The notes under the pieces: generated by a model
Seen by the model: only the letters and a program-made list of their open reading frames with translations
The model's database searches: none
Told to the model about the DNA's origin: nothing
Source of the DNA: CAVVMA01 sp963788205
GTDB taxonomy: Bacteria > Desulfobacterota > Binatia > Binatales > Binataceae
DNA: 64,000 bases
Reading direction: 5' to 3'
NCBI GenBank assembly: GCA_963788205.1
Contig: CAWBGG010000002.1
Coordinates: 744,001-808,000 of the forward strand
Part shown: in pieces, positions 52,246 through 60,897 of the stretch
How the letters are laid out: the number at the start of each line of letters is the position of its first letter
Position numbering within the stretch: the first letter of the stretch is position 1
Program-made: the position numbers and the translations under genes

Positions 52246-53277
52246 ATGCGCAAAAGTCTTCTCGCCATAAGTCTGCTGTTGGTTCTCGCCCTTCCGGTCT
52301 GCTCCTATGCGAAAATGTGGGTGGGGCACGGATGGGTCGCTTCGGGGCAATCGGATTCGAGCCCGGCGAACCGGACGGCGCCTGTCGGTCAGCCGGCCGC
52401 GCCAGTCGTGGCGCCTGCCGCGACAGCCGCCGTGACACCGGTTCAAAGCTCGAGCACGGATCTGGCGCAGACCACGAGCCTTGCGGCGCCTGCGAATCGC
52501 ACCGCCTTCGAGCATAATTCACCACGGCGAGTGTCGCCTTTTCCGCTGACGCTGAATCAGACCGTTCGCCGATATATCGACTCCTTCCTCAACCAGCCGC
52601 ATTACCTCGAGGCCTCGTTTAACCGGGTCGAACCCTATTTGCCCGATATGATGAGGGAGCTCGACGCGCGCGGACTGCCGAGGGATCTCGTGTACCTGGC
52701 CTTCGCTGAGAGCGAGTTTTCCCGTGAAGGGGCCGGACCGTGGCAACTTACCCGCCCGACCGCGCGACGCTTTGGGCTGCATATCGACCGTTATGTGGAC
52801 GAACGGCGTGACCCCGTGAAATCGACACGGGCGGCGGCGGAGTTTCTGGCCGGCCTGCACGACGAGATCGGTGACTGGAGAGTGACGGTCGCGAGCTGGA
52901 ACCGCGGCGAGAGCTCAATCGATCGGTTTTGGGCGCTTCGCGGCGCCGACTATGGCCGGTTGATGAAAAAACTGCCCCGATGCACCCGCAGCCTGCTCAA
53001 CCGCTTCATGGCGGTGGCGTTTATCGCTCACAATGCGGAAGCCTATGGTTTCGAGCCGATCCAATATTCGCAACCGCCGTATGACCGAATCCAGGTGCTC
53101 GGCGGAACGCCGCTTAGTGCGGTGGCCAGGACCACCGGTGTCTCGCTCCAGACCATCCGCGAGTTGAATCCCGCCCTGCTGCGCGACAAGGTCCCGCCCA
53201 ATGTCGCCGTCTACGAGGTGTGGGTGCCGCGCGCCGCCGCCGACGATGGGCTCGCGGAAGACTGGGGCGTCTACTGA
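52246..53277 (+). CDS. MltD-like lytic transglycosylase with LysM-like tail
   Basis: A 343-residue periplasmic protein. Signal peptide 1-22; then a Pro/Ala/Ser-rich linker to about 95; SLT domain about 115-250 with probable catalytic E155 (LAFAESEFSREGAGPWQLTR); C-terminal LysM-like stretch about 285-330 (VLGGTPLSAVARTTGVSLQT, IRELNPAL). It would cleave glycan strands to anhydromuropeptides. The usual SSAGAAGLWQ is altered to REGAGPWQ, so activity should be checked. ATG 52246 is chosen over TTG 52234. Divergent from the NtrB-like gene across an AT-rich 178-bp region. Confidence 0.85.
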   Translation: MRKSLLAISLLLVLALPVCSYAKMWVGHGWVASGQSDSSPANRTAPVGQPAAPVVAPAATAAVTPVQSSSTDLAQTTSLAAPANRTAFEHNSPRRVSPFPLTLNQTVRRYIDSFLNQPHYLEASFNRVEPYLPDMMRELDARGLPRDLVYLAFAESEFSREGAGPWQLTRPTARRFGLHIDRYVDERRDPVKSTRAAAEFLAGLHDEIGDWRVTVASWNRGESSIDRFWALRGADYGRLMKKLPRCTRSLLNRFMAVAFIAHNAEAYGFEPIQYSQPPYDRIQVLGGTPLSAVARTTGVSLQTIRELNPALLRDKVPPNVAVYEVWVPRAAADDGLAEDWGVY

Positions 53278-53376
53278 GCCCCATCCCGTTCGATTTCCGC
53301 CCTTTTTCAGATTTCCACCGGTGATTCTCTCGCGCGGCCAAGGCGCGTATTGTTGGGCGCGGCAGAGGATCACCCC

Positions 53377-54639
53377 GTGATTAGCGCCGACGAAGCCCTC
53401 CAGGCGGTACTGGATAACGTCGCAGTGCTCGGCGTCGAGCGCGCGCCGATAACGTCTGCGCTCTCACGCGTGCTGGCCGAGGAGATCCACTCGCCGCGTG
53501 ATATCCCCGGATTCGACAACTCCGCGATGGACGGTTATGCGGTGCGTGCGCAGGACGTGGCCTCTGCGAGCGAATCGAAACCCACGCGGCTGAAAGTGAT
53601 CGAAACGATCGCGGCTGGCGCGATGCCTTCGCGACGGGTCGGAGCCGGTGAATGCGCGCGGATCATGACCGGTGCGCCGCTGCCGGGCGGCGCCGACGCG
53701 ATCGTACCGGTCGAGCGCACTCGCGGCAGCGGCGACCAAGTCGAAATAATCGCCGGCTCCGAGGCCGGGGGTTTCATTCGCCCGCGGGGCGAGGACCTTC
53801 GCGCCGGCGAGGCCGTGATGGGTCCGGGCAGGCGGCTATCGGCTGCGGACCTCGGTACGCTGGCCTCGCTCAACCGCTCGATGCTCGACGTTTACCGGCG
53901 GCCGCGGATCGCGATTGTCGCCACCGGCGACGAGCTGGTGGATGTCGACCAGATTCCAAGCGGGGCGCAGATCGTGAACTCGAGCGCCTACGCGCTTCAC
54001 GGCGCGATCCTGGAGGCTGGCGGCGAGCCAATTTTGCTCAAGGTCGCGCGCGACAGCCGCGCGGAGGTCCGCGCGCGGCTGACCGAGGCGCTCGCGTTTG
54101 ATGCCGTGCTGTCCACCGGCGGCGTTTCGGTCGGGCAATTCGATCATGTGAAGGAAGTGCTCGACGAGCTGGGGCTGCGCCAACTGTTCCACGGCGTCGC
54201 GCAGAAGCCCGGGCGTCCGCTCAAGTTCGGCCTGATCGACCGGCGTCCGATGTTCGGATTGCCGGGCAATCCGGTCTCAACGATGGTCTGCTTCTACCTC
54301 TACGCGCGCCCGGCGATCCTCAAGATGGGCGGGCGGCGCGAGCTCGGACTGCCCCGTATGGCCGTGCGATGCGCGACCAATATCAAGGTCTCCAGCAACC
54401 TCACCGATTTCATCCGCGTCAGGCTCGAGCGGCGCGCGGGCGAGCTGTTCGCCGCGCCGACCGGCAGCCAGGGCTCTGGAATTTTAAGTTCGCTGTCGCG
54501 AGCGGACGCGCTGCTGATCGGCCCGGCCAAAGAGACGATGCTGAAGGCGGGGTCTCAGGCGACGGTGCTGGTGCTGGCGGCTGAAGCGGCCGCCGATGCG
54601 GAACCGTTCTTCGAGGAACGCCGCTTCCAGAGCCATTGA
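53377..54639 (+). CDS. moeA: Molybdopterin molybdotransferase
   Basis: A 420-residue enzyme inserting molybdate into molybdopterin. Conserved segments: IPGFDNSAMDGYAVRA, GECARIMTGAPLPGGADAIV, RGEDLRAGE, the ATGDELV and LSTGGVSVGQFD loops, and GLPGNPVSTMVCF. GTG 53377 (VISADEAL) fits family starts and has AGAGGA upstream; TTG 53350 is the alternative. Other moa/mob genes are not adjacent. Its 3' end overlaps the convergent LapA-like gene by 85 bp. Confidence 0.95.
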   Translation: MISADEALQAVLDNVAVLGVERAPITSALSRVLAEEIHSPRDIPGFDNSAMDGYAVRAQDVASASESKPTRLKVIETIAAGAMPSRRVGAGECARIMTGAPLPGGADAIVPVERTRGSGDQVEIIAGSEAGGFIRPRGEDLRAGEAVMGPGRRLSAADLGTLASLNRSMLDVYRRPRIAIVATGDELVDVDQIPSGAQIVNSSAYALHGAILEAGGEPILLKVARDSRAEVRARLTEALAFDAVLSTGGVSVGQFDHVKEVLDELGLRQLFHGVAQKPGRPLKFGLIDRRPMFGLPGNPVSTMVCFYLYARPAILKMGGRRELGLPRMAVRCATNIKVSSNLTDFIRVRLERRAGELFAAPTGSQGSGILSSLSRADALLIGPAKETMLKAGSQATVLVLAAEAAADAEPFFEERRFQSH

Positions 54640-54833
54640 ATGATCAAAGTCGCGCCGGAACCGAAAATCGCCGAGGCAATCATTACGGCCGGAACCTTGA
54701 AATCCAAAGTAGCGGCGAAGGGTATCAGGCGCACGTCTATTTCGAGATTCAGGTTCGCGGATATGACGTACGCGACCCACAATACGACGATCGTGCCGAT
54801 GATCACCTTGGGATTCTTGACAAACTGCGGCAT
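54555..54833 (-). CDS. LapA-like small membrane protein
   Basis: A 92-residue protein with two transmembrane helices (about 11-26 VIIGTIVVLWVAYVIS and about 48-65 VPAVMIASAIFGSGATLI) joined by NLEIDVRLIPF, as in LapA/DUF1049 proteins, which help control lipopolysaccharide assembly. A short basic and Ser/Ala-rich tail follows. ATG 54833 (MPQFVKNPK). The last 85 bp run antisense to the moeA 3' end; the membrane pattern makes the gene credible despite that overlap. Confidence 0.7.
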   Translation of the reverse strand: MPQFVKNPKVIIGTIVVLWVAYVISANLNLEIDVRLIPFAATLDFKVPAVMIASAIFGSGATLIIQWLWKRRSSKNGSASAAASAASTSTVA

Positions 54834-54945
54834 CGCGGCGCTTCCTCCTCTAGCGAGATTGGAGCGTTTACCGCAGGTTGTCAACGCAGCCCGGATGCGT
54901 CAGCGGATTGGCGCCAGCAAGTTGTTCGATGGGTAAGGGCGCGCC

Positions 54946-55424
54946 GTGAAATATCGGGTCGGCCAGGGCTTCGACCTCCATCCGCTGGAGAAGGGTCGCA
55001 AGCTGATTCTTGGCGGCGTCGAGATCGCGCACGAATCCGGCTTGCGGGGCCATTCCGACGCGGACGCGGCCGCGCACGCGCTGGCCAACGCGATCCTGGG
55101 TGCGATCGGCGAGGGCGATCTGGGGCGCATTTCGACGACCGCGATCCGCGGTACAAGGACGCCGACAGCCTCGCGCTGCTCGCCGAAGTCGGCAAGCTCG
55201 CCCGCACTCGCGGATGGAAGCTCGTAAATGCCGACCTGACGATTTTCGCGCAAGCGCCGCGCCTGGCGCCACATCTGCCCGCGATGCGCGAGCGTTTGGC
55301 GGCTGCGATCGGCGCGCCATCGGATCAACTCAACGTCAAGGCTTCCAGTCCGGAGGGAGTGGGCGCGCTCGGCCGCGGTGAAGGAATCGCCGCCGCCGCG
55401 GTCGTGCTGATGAGCGCGGACTAG
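54946..55424 (+). pseudogene. ispF: 2-C-methyl-D-erythritol 2,4-cyclodiphosphate synthase with a one-base frameshift
   Basis: GTG 54946 (TAAGGG upstream) starts a clear IspF: GQGFDLHPLEKGRKLILGGV, HESGLRGHSDADAAAHAL, GAIGEGDLGR. At 55126-55129 the sequence reads GCGCATTT where GCGCCATTT would keep frame; the rest (HFDDRDPRYKDADSLALL, FAQAPRLAPHLPAMRERL, GRGEGIAAAAVVLM) is one frame off and ends at 55424. Adding one base gives 160 codons, the normal length. IspF is essential where the MEP pathway is used, so a sequencing or assembly indel is more likely than true loss. Confidence 0.92.
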
Positions 55425-55469
55425 AGGACGTCCCTACTACTTACCGCTTCGCAGCGGGCAGGTTTGAAG

Positions 55470-55584
55470 AAATCGCTTCGCGTTGATCCTTCGCCTGCGG
55501 CTCAGGATGACAGGTAGGGAGCAAGGATTCTTAGGTTGTCATTCCGAACGGAGTCTGCGGAGAGAGGAATCTACGCGGAGCGAT
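55470..55584. repeat. 115-bp inverted-repeat element, copy 2
   Basis: Reverse-complement copy of 41555-41667. The central 70 bp (GGATGACAGGTAGGGAGCAA, then GGATTCTTAGGTTGTCATTC and onward) is nearly identical, while the left arm has diverged (AATCGCTTCGCGTTGATCC). It lies between ispF and the winged-helix gene and forms the false 5' extension of the latter's frame. Confidence 0.85.
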
Positions 55585-55656
55585 TCGTCTCCCACCACTT
55601 CAATACTTGACCACTACGACCCCTTCACAGACCCTGACAGACTGATCAACGGGCGA

Positions 55657-56028
55657 ATGAAGACCCTGACGTTTACCATCGAGCCCTTTGCCGAAAGCGC
55701 CGAGCGCTTCCGCCGGACCTTTGAGGCCGTGCGGGCTGGCAAGCGCGTCAGGCCGCAGGAGGTGATCGGATTTACCAGCCTCGAGGCCGCTCGCAACTTC
55801 CTGACCCGCCAGCGCCTGGCTCTGCTGCGAGCGATCAGGACGCACCATCCGCATTCGATTTATGATCTGGCAAAAACGGTGAGGAGAAATCTGAAGAACG
55901 TTCAGGAAGACGTGCGGATTCTCGAGCGGCACGGGCTGGTCCGCATCACGAAGCGCCCGCGCGGCAAAAACAAGGTCAGGGTCCCGGAAGTTCCGTTCGA
56001 GGAGATTGCGCTGCGGATCGCGATTTGA
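55657..56028 (+). CDS. Winged-helix DNA-binding protein (HVO_A0114/MarR-like)
   Basis: A 123-residue protein. The N-terminal part is FTIEPFAESAERFRRTFEAV, and residues about 50-110 are a winged helix: LALLRAIRTHHPHSIYDLAK, NVQEDVRILERHGLVRI, then a basic wing TKRPRGKNKVRV. Related proteins act as the antitoxin/repressor in TumE-TumA-type modules. No toxin-like gene precedes it here, only the inverted repeat, so it may be a leftover or a stand-alone regulator. ATG 55657 is chosen because upstream codons lie in repeat DNA. Confidence 0.8.
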   Translation: MKTLTFTIEPFAESAERFRRTFEAVRAGKRVRPQEVIGFTSLEAARNFLTRQRLALLRAIRTHHPHSIYDLAKTVRRNLKNVQEDVRILERHGLVRITKRPRGKNKVRVPEVPFEEIALRIAI

Positions 56029-56112
56029 GGGGGCGAAGGCGCGTGCGCACAATTTTCAGAAGTCCCCTTCAATGTGGGGACTGCGGATTGAGCCAGTCCG
56101 ACGAGGACGTCC

Positions 56113-56742
56113 CTACCCCCTCGGAGATCGCGGGGCCTGGGCGATCTTCGCGATCATCTCGTCGGTCGTTAATACTTGAGCAAACACCAGCCCGAGGGTG
56201 GCGCAGGTAGCTCTCTGCAAATCCGCTCTGGAGAGGTCTCCGATGCCGAAGGTCGCGGTTCCATCGCTCAGGAAAAACACCTGGAAATCGCGGACGGCAG
56301 CTTCGCGGGCGGTCGTTTCGCAGCACACATTGGTGGCGATGCCGGTGATGATGAGGGTGTCGATTCCACGCGAGCGGAGAATCAACTCGAGGTCGGTGCC
56401 GTGAAAGGCGCCGAAGCGGGGCTTGTCGAGCAAGATGTCGTGCGGGTCTAAGACCAACCGCTTGTGGAGCACCGCGGCTTCCGATCCCTGGTTGAGAATG
56501 CCCGTTTTGATCAAGGGGTCGAACTGGCCCAGTATTCCGATATTGGAGCCGTCCGGCCTGAAGACATTGCGGGTGTGAATGACGAGAATGCCGGCGTTGC
56601 GGCACGCCGCGGCTAGGTGATTGATTCGCTCCAGGACGGCGAGCCCGTCCGGCGCCGAGATGGGGTAGCCCTCGACGAAGCAATTCTGCATATCAACATT
56701 AACCAGCGCGGTGCGCTTTGGAACTACCTCGAAGTCAACCAC
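56113..56742 (-). CDS. Isochorismatase-family cysteine hydrolase
   Basis: A 209-residue alpha/beta hydrolase. The triad is D17 (LVNVDMQNCF), K107 (LDKPRFGAF) and C140 (GIATNVCCETTAREA). Such enzymes hydrolyse amides or carbamates (for example nicotinamide or ureidoacrylate); the substrate is unknown. GTG 56742 has GGAGGGAG upstream, a strong ribosome-binding site. Single gene, facing the winged-helix gene. Confidence 0.92.
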   Translation of the reverse strand: MVDFEVVPKRTALVNVDMQNCFVEGYPISAPDGLAVLERINHLAAACRNAGILVIHTRNVFRPDGSNIGILGQFDPLIKTGILNQGSEAAVLHKRLVLDPHDILLDKPRFGAFHGTDLELILRSRGIDTLIITGIATNVCCETTAREAAVRDFQVFFLSDGTATFGIGDLSRADLQRATCATLGLVFAQVLTTDEMIAKIAQAPRSPRG

Positions 56743-56863
56743 GAGTCTCCCTCCGATTGCCGGCCCATCCGAGCCGGCTCGGACCTTGAGTTTGCCGGCC
56801 GCCGGGATTTCGTGCTACTTGGAATCAGACATTCAAAGTAAGGACCCATCCGGGTCTCACAGG

Positions 56864-57223
56864 TTAGAGCTCGTCGTCGCTGCCGGAGCCGTCATCGTCG
56901 AGGCCGCCGCCGCTTTCGAGCTCGTCGATCGCCTGATCGAATTCCGCGCCGCCGAACTCATCGCCCATCTCCTTGCCCATGTTGCGCATCATCCGGGCGA
57001 CGCTCTTGGGGTCCTTCTCGTCTAAGTCGCTGAACTTGGCCGGATCCGCGAGCTGATCGAGGCGCGACCCTTCGCTGCGCGGCATCGCGAACCGCGACAT
57101 CAGGCGATGCATCTTCGCGCTACCGCAATGCTTGCACTTCGCGTCGACCTTCTCGCTCACCCGGGTGGTGAGAAAGCTGGTGCGCTTGCGGCACTTCTCG
57201 CATTCGTATTCGTAGATCGGCAT
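56864..57223 (-). CDS. FmdB-type zinc-ribbon protein
   Basis: A 119-residue protein. C8, C11, C30 and C33 form a zinc ribbon (MPIYEYECEKC, CKHCGS), the hallmark of FmdB-family putative regulators. The C-terminal half is helical and acidic (ARMMRNMGKEMGDEF, ending in a DDDGSGSDDE tail). The frame extends to 57253, but ATG 57223 starts the conserved MPIYEYEC. Function not established for the family. Divergent from the ECF transporter genes, 126 bp away. Confidence 0.92.
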   Translation of the reverse strand: MPIYEYECEKCRKRTSFLTTRVSEKVDAKCKHCGSAKMHRLMSRFAMPRSEGSRLDQLADPAKFSDLDEKDPKSVARMMRNMGKEMGDEFGGAEFDQAIDELESGGGLDDDGSGSDDEL

Positions 57224-57349
57224 GACACGCCCGGGCGGCCCGGTACCCGACAAGTTTTCCGCAGAGATGGGGGACTAGGCAATAGCTCCCGTATACTTCA
57301 ATAATGCCGTGACCGGGCGCTCGGCGATTCCGAGGCGAGTTACGGAAAT

Positions 57350-58135
57350 ATGAACGACTTACGCTCGATGTGGCGGGAAACGCGGATGGTCGTGCTGGTC
57401 GCGATCTCGGCTGCGCTCTACGCCGCGGTGCTGGTGCCGTTCAAGGGCGTGCCGCTGATTCCGGGCGTGACCGAGCTACGCCCCGCCAACGCGATTCCGA
57501 TCGTATGCTCGTTCCTGTTCGGGCCGGCGGCGGCGTGGGGGTCGGCGATCGGCAACATGATCGGCGACTTCTTCGGTGGCGTCGGACCAGGCGACGTCTT
57601 CGGTTTTTTCGCCAACCTGGTGTATGGCTATCTGCCCTACAAAATCTGGAACGTGATCGGCGGCGGAGAAAATCCGGTCTCGCGCTCGCCGGGGGGAATC
57701 GCCAAGTACGTAGTCGTATGCCTGATGGCGAGCACGCTGTGCGCCGACTTCGTGGCCTGGGGCGAGAACGTGATCGGCATCCGGCCGTTCTTTTTGCTCG
57801 GCAACGTGATCGTGCTGAACAACATGATTGCGGCGATGGCGCTCTCGCCGTTTCTGCTGGCCGCCATTTACCCGCGCGTCAAGCGGGGCCGGATGCTCTA
57901 CGAAGACCTGATGCCCTCGCTGAAGCATGGCCCCTCGCTGCGGCGGCTGGCGGGCGTTGCGATGATCGCGATCGGCGAGTCGGGCGCCTGGCTGCTGGGC
58001 AATCTGATCTCGACCGGCTACTGGATTCCCGCATTCCTGCCCCATTCGATGGCGCGGCCGCCGTACGATCGCGCGATCCTGATCGTCGTGGGCCCGCTGA
58101 TGGCGCTCGCCACGCTGGGTGTGTGGATCCTGTGA
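57350..58135 (+). CDS. ECF transporter substrate-binding S component (QueT-like)
   Basis: A 261-residue membrane protein with six or so hydrophobic segments. The N-terminal MVVLVAISAALYAAVLVPFK carries the AxxxA helix that docks S components onto EcfT; PGVTELRPANAIPIV and GSAIGNMIGDFFGG line the substrate cavity in related S components. It should bind a vitamin-like substrate (queuosine precursor, vitamin or metal) from outside. The substrate cannot be read; no riboswitch was recognised in 57254-57349. The ATPase and EcfT genes follow. Confidence 0.85.
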   Translation: MNDLRSMWRETRMVVLVAISAALYAAVLVPFKGVPLIPGVTELRPANAIPIVCSFLFGPAAAWGSAIGNMIGDFFGGVGPGDVFGFFANLVYGYLPYKIWNVIGGGENPVSRSPGGIAKYVVVCLMASTLCADFVAWGENVIGIRPFFLLGNVIVLNNMIAAMALSPFLLAAIYPRVKRGRMLYEDLMPSLKHGPSLRRLAGVAMIAIGESGAWLLGNLISTGYWIPAFLPHSMARPPYDRAILIVVGPLMALATLGVWIL

Positions 58136-58170
58136 CGAAACTCCCGCCGTTCAGCGCTCGTCCAGTCTTA

Positions 58171-58240
58171 CGCCTCTCCCTGACCAAGGAGAGGCCGCGC
58201 GAGCATCCGCGGCGGTGCCGACGCGAACGCGGGTGAGGGT
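58171..58240. repeat. CTCTCCC...GGGTGAGGGT repeat forming the leader of the ECF ATPase gene
   Basis: An inverted copy of 49201-49266: hairpin CCTCTCCCTGACCAAGGAGAGG, then GAGCATCCGC, ending GCGGGTGAGGGT directly before ATG 58241. The repeat's GTGAGGGT therefore supplies the only ribosome-binding-like purines for that start. Confidence 0.8.
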
Positions 58241-59992
58241 ATGATGCCGGTTGACTCACCACTCATTGTCACGCCCCCTCCCCAGCTATCTCCCGACGCG
58301 GTCGCAGTCGAGGATGTCACCTTTACCTATCACGGCGCGGAACGCCCCGCGTTGATCGACGCGCGATTCCGCCAGGCCGCGGGCGAGATGGTCGGGATCA
58401 TGGGCGCTTCCGGTGCAGGCAAGTCCACGCTCGTCAAGTGCCTCAATCGCATCATCCCCGGCTTCGAGGACGGCGAGTTCCGCGGCGTGGTCCGGATCGG
58501 CGGGCGTTCGCTCGAGGGCGCGCGCGTGTCCGAGGTCGCGCCGCTGGTCGGGATGGTGTTCCAGGACTTTGAGGCGCAGCTCTTCTCGACCAACGTCGCG
58601 CATGAAGTCGCCTTTGCGATGGAGCAGGTCGGGATGCCTCGCGCGCAAATGGTCGAGCGTCTGGGCGCAGCGCTCGAAGCGGTCGGGCTCAAGGGCTTCG
58701 AGCATCGCGACCCCACCTCGCTCTCGGGCGGCGAGAAGCAGCGGCTGGCGATCGCATCGGTGATGGCGCTGCGACCGTCCGTGATCGTGCTGGACGAGCC
58801 GACCACCGATCTCGATCCCGAGGGCCGGGCGGAGGTCTTTGCGCTGGTGCGCACGCTGCGCGAGCAGGGCGTGAGCTTGGTGGTGATCGAGCACGAAGCC
58901 GAGGAGCTGCGCGGATGCAACCGGCTGCTACTGATCCGCGAGGGCCGGGTGATTGCCGACGCCACGCCGGAGCATCTGATGACCCAGCTCGATCTGCTCG
59001 AAGAATGTGGCGTGCATCCGCCGGATCTGAATCACGTTGCCGCCAGGCTCGGCATCCGCGCCCATCTGCGCACCGTGGCCGAAGCCGAGACGATGCTCAG
59101 GCAGCATTTCCCGAAGCTGGCCGAACCTCACGCCGCTGCGCCCGCTGAAATTACCGGGGCGCCGGATGCAGAGCCCGAAGCAGGGGCGGGCGCGCCGCTG
59201 GTCGCGATTCGCGGGCTCAGTTTTTCCTATGCCGTTGGCGCTCCGGTTCTCGACCAAATCGACCTCGCCATTCGGGCCGGCGAGTTCATCGCGATCATCG
59301 GGCAGAACGGTTCGGGCAAGACCACGCTGGCCAAGCATATTGTCGGCCTGCTCAAATGCGAGCCGGGGAAGATTCTGCTCTCGGGACGCGATCGCTCATC
59401 GATGCGCCCCGCTGAGACGGCGCAGGAGGTCGGCTACGTCTTTCAGAATCCCGACTATCAAATCTTCGCCGCGACGGTCGAAGAGGAAGTTGCCTTCGGC
59501 CCGCGCAATTTCGGCCTTGAGGCCGGCGAGATCGAGCGGCGATGCGCCGAAGTGTTGCAGGCAGTGGGACTGGAGGGTGCGCGCCGCAGCGATCCGTTTC
59601 TGCTCGGCAAGGGCGAGCGTCAGCGGCTGGCGGTCGCGAGCGTGCTCGCCCTCAAGCCGCGATTGCTGATTCTCGACGAGCCGACCACCGGCCTGGACTA
59701 TCGCGAGCAGCGCCGGATGATGAAGCTGGTCGCCGAGCTGAATCGCTCCGGAATCGCGATCGTGATGATCACGCATACGCCGTGGCTGGTCGCGGAGTAC
59801 GCGCGGCGCGTGGTCCTGATGCGGCGCGGCCACAAGCTCTTCGACGGGCCGGTGCGCGAGTTCTTCGCGCAAGAAGAGCTGCTGCTGAGCGCGTCGTTCA
59901 GGCCGCCCGAGGTTGCGGCACTCGGCAGGCGCTTTGGCGCGAGCACGCTCAGCGTGGACGAGTTGGTGAGCTGGATTCAGCGTAACGCCTGA
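58241..59992 (+). CDS. ECF transporter double ATPase (EcfA-EcfA' fusion)
   Basis: A 583-residue protein with two ABC ATPase domains. The first (about 20-265) has Walker A GASGAGKST (55-63), Q-loop VFQDFEAQLF, signature LSGGEKQRL, and Walker B VIVLDEPTTDLD. The second (about 320-560) has Walker A GQNGSGKTT (354-362), VFQNPDYQIF, a degenerate signature LGKGERQRL in place of LSGGE, and LLILDEPTTGLD. The two sites are thus unequal, as in other heteromeric ECF pairs. ATP hydrolysis here powers EcfT and the S component. Its TGA overlaps the EcfT ATG. Confidence 0.94.
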   Translation: MMPVDSPLIVTPPPQLSPDAVAVEDVTFTYHGAERPALIDARFRQAAGEMVGIMGASGAGKSTLVKCLNRIIPGFEDGEFRGVVRIGGRSLEGARVSEVAPLVGMVFQDFEAQLFSTNVAHEVAFAMEQVGMPRAQMVERLGAALEAVGLKGFEHRDPTSLSGGEKQRLAIASVMALRPSVIVLDEPTTDLDPEGRAEVFALVRTLREQGVSLVVIEHEAEELRGCNRLLLIREGRVIADATPEHLMTQLDLLEECGVHPPDLNHVAARLGIRAHLRTVAEAETMLRQHFPKLAEPHAAAPAEITGAPDAEPEAGAGAPLVAIRGLSFSYAVGAPVLDQIDLAIRAGEFIAIIGQNGSGKTTLAKHIVGLLKCEPGKILLSGRDRSSMRPAETAQEVGYVFQNPDYQIFAATVEEEVAFGPRNFGLEAGEIERRCAEVLQAVGLEGARRSDPFLLGKGERQRLAVASVLALKPRLLILDEPTTGLDYREQRRMMKLVAELNRSGIAIVMITHTPWLVAEYARRVVLMRRGHKLFDGPVREFFAQEELLLSASFRPPEVAALGRRFGASTLSVDELVSWIQRNA

Positions 59993-60756
59993 TGCCGATT
60001 TATCGCTACATCGACCGCTCGAGCTTCGTCCATCGGTTGCATCCGACGGTCAAGGTCCTAGCGCTGTTCATCGTCTTCTGGTCGGTCTACTGGGTGGACC
60101 GTCCGCTGGCGTTCGTTCCGCTCGGCCTGATCCTGCTGACGACCGCGCTACTCACCGGAGCAGGGCCAAATTTCTATTCGCTGCGCTGGCTATTCATCAT
60201 AATAGTAACTTCCACGACGATTTCGTGGATGCTGGTCTTCGGCCATCGCGGGGCGTGGATAACGCGCGACTCGGTGATGCTCGGGCTGGGGCGCGGACTT
60301 AAGCTGGCGGAGCTGCTGGCCGCCTCGGTCTTGTTCCTTTCGACTACCAAGGTCGAGGAGTTCATGGTCGGGCTGGCGCGGCTGGGAGTTCCCTATCGCG
60401 CGCGCTTTGCGATCACGCTCTCGTTCCGGCTCGCGCCGCTGTTCATCGATTCGTACCTCACCGTGATTGACGCGGAGAGCCTGCGCGGCCTGGATTTCAG
60501 CCAAGGCCGGATCATCCAGCGGCTACGGCGCTACGTGCCGGTCTTTATTCCGGTCTTCATGGGCGCGCTGCGCAAGGCCAACAACATGGCGATGGCGCTG
60601 GAGGCGCGCGGCTTCGGGATGAACACGCATCCGACCAGCTTCATCGAATATCCGGTGCGCTTGCGCGACCTGGCGACGCTGGTATTCCTGATCGGCCTGG
60701 GCGCCGGCTACTTCGCGCTGTACTGGACGGGCTTGGGGCTGATCGCGATGCAGTGA
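59992..60756 (+). CDS. ecfT: ECF transporter transmembrane T component
   Basis: A 254-residue membrane protein with about five to six helices. The start overlaps the ATPase stop (TGATG). The cytoplasmic coupling region has RGLDFSQGRIIQRLRRY and the ARG signature MALEARGFGMNTHPT. EcfT links the ATPase pair to the S component. With the two preceding genes this makes a complete group-I (dedicated) ECF transporter. Confidence 0.92.
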   Translation: MPIYRYIDRSSFVHRLHPTVKVLALFIVFWSVYWVDRPLAFVPLGLILLTTALLTGAGPNFYSLRWLFIIIVTSTTISWMLVFGHRGAWITRDSVMLGLGRGLKLAELLAASVLFLSTTKVEEFMVGLARLGVPYRARFAITLSFRLAPLFIDSYLTVIDAESLRGLDFSQGRIIQRLRRYVPVFIPVFMGALRKANNMAMALEARGFGMNTHPTSFIEYPVRLRDLATLVFLIGLGAGYFALYWTGLGLIAMQ

Positions 60757-60897
60757 GCGGATCTCTCTCTCACCCGATTTTCAGACAGAGGCGCTAATGG
60801 TCACTCGATTGGCTTATGAGTTTCCGCGTCGGGGCGGGACTCCGTAGTTGACACTGAGGCCGCCACGCGCCTACACATTGTCGAGGTTGAACGGTCT

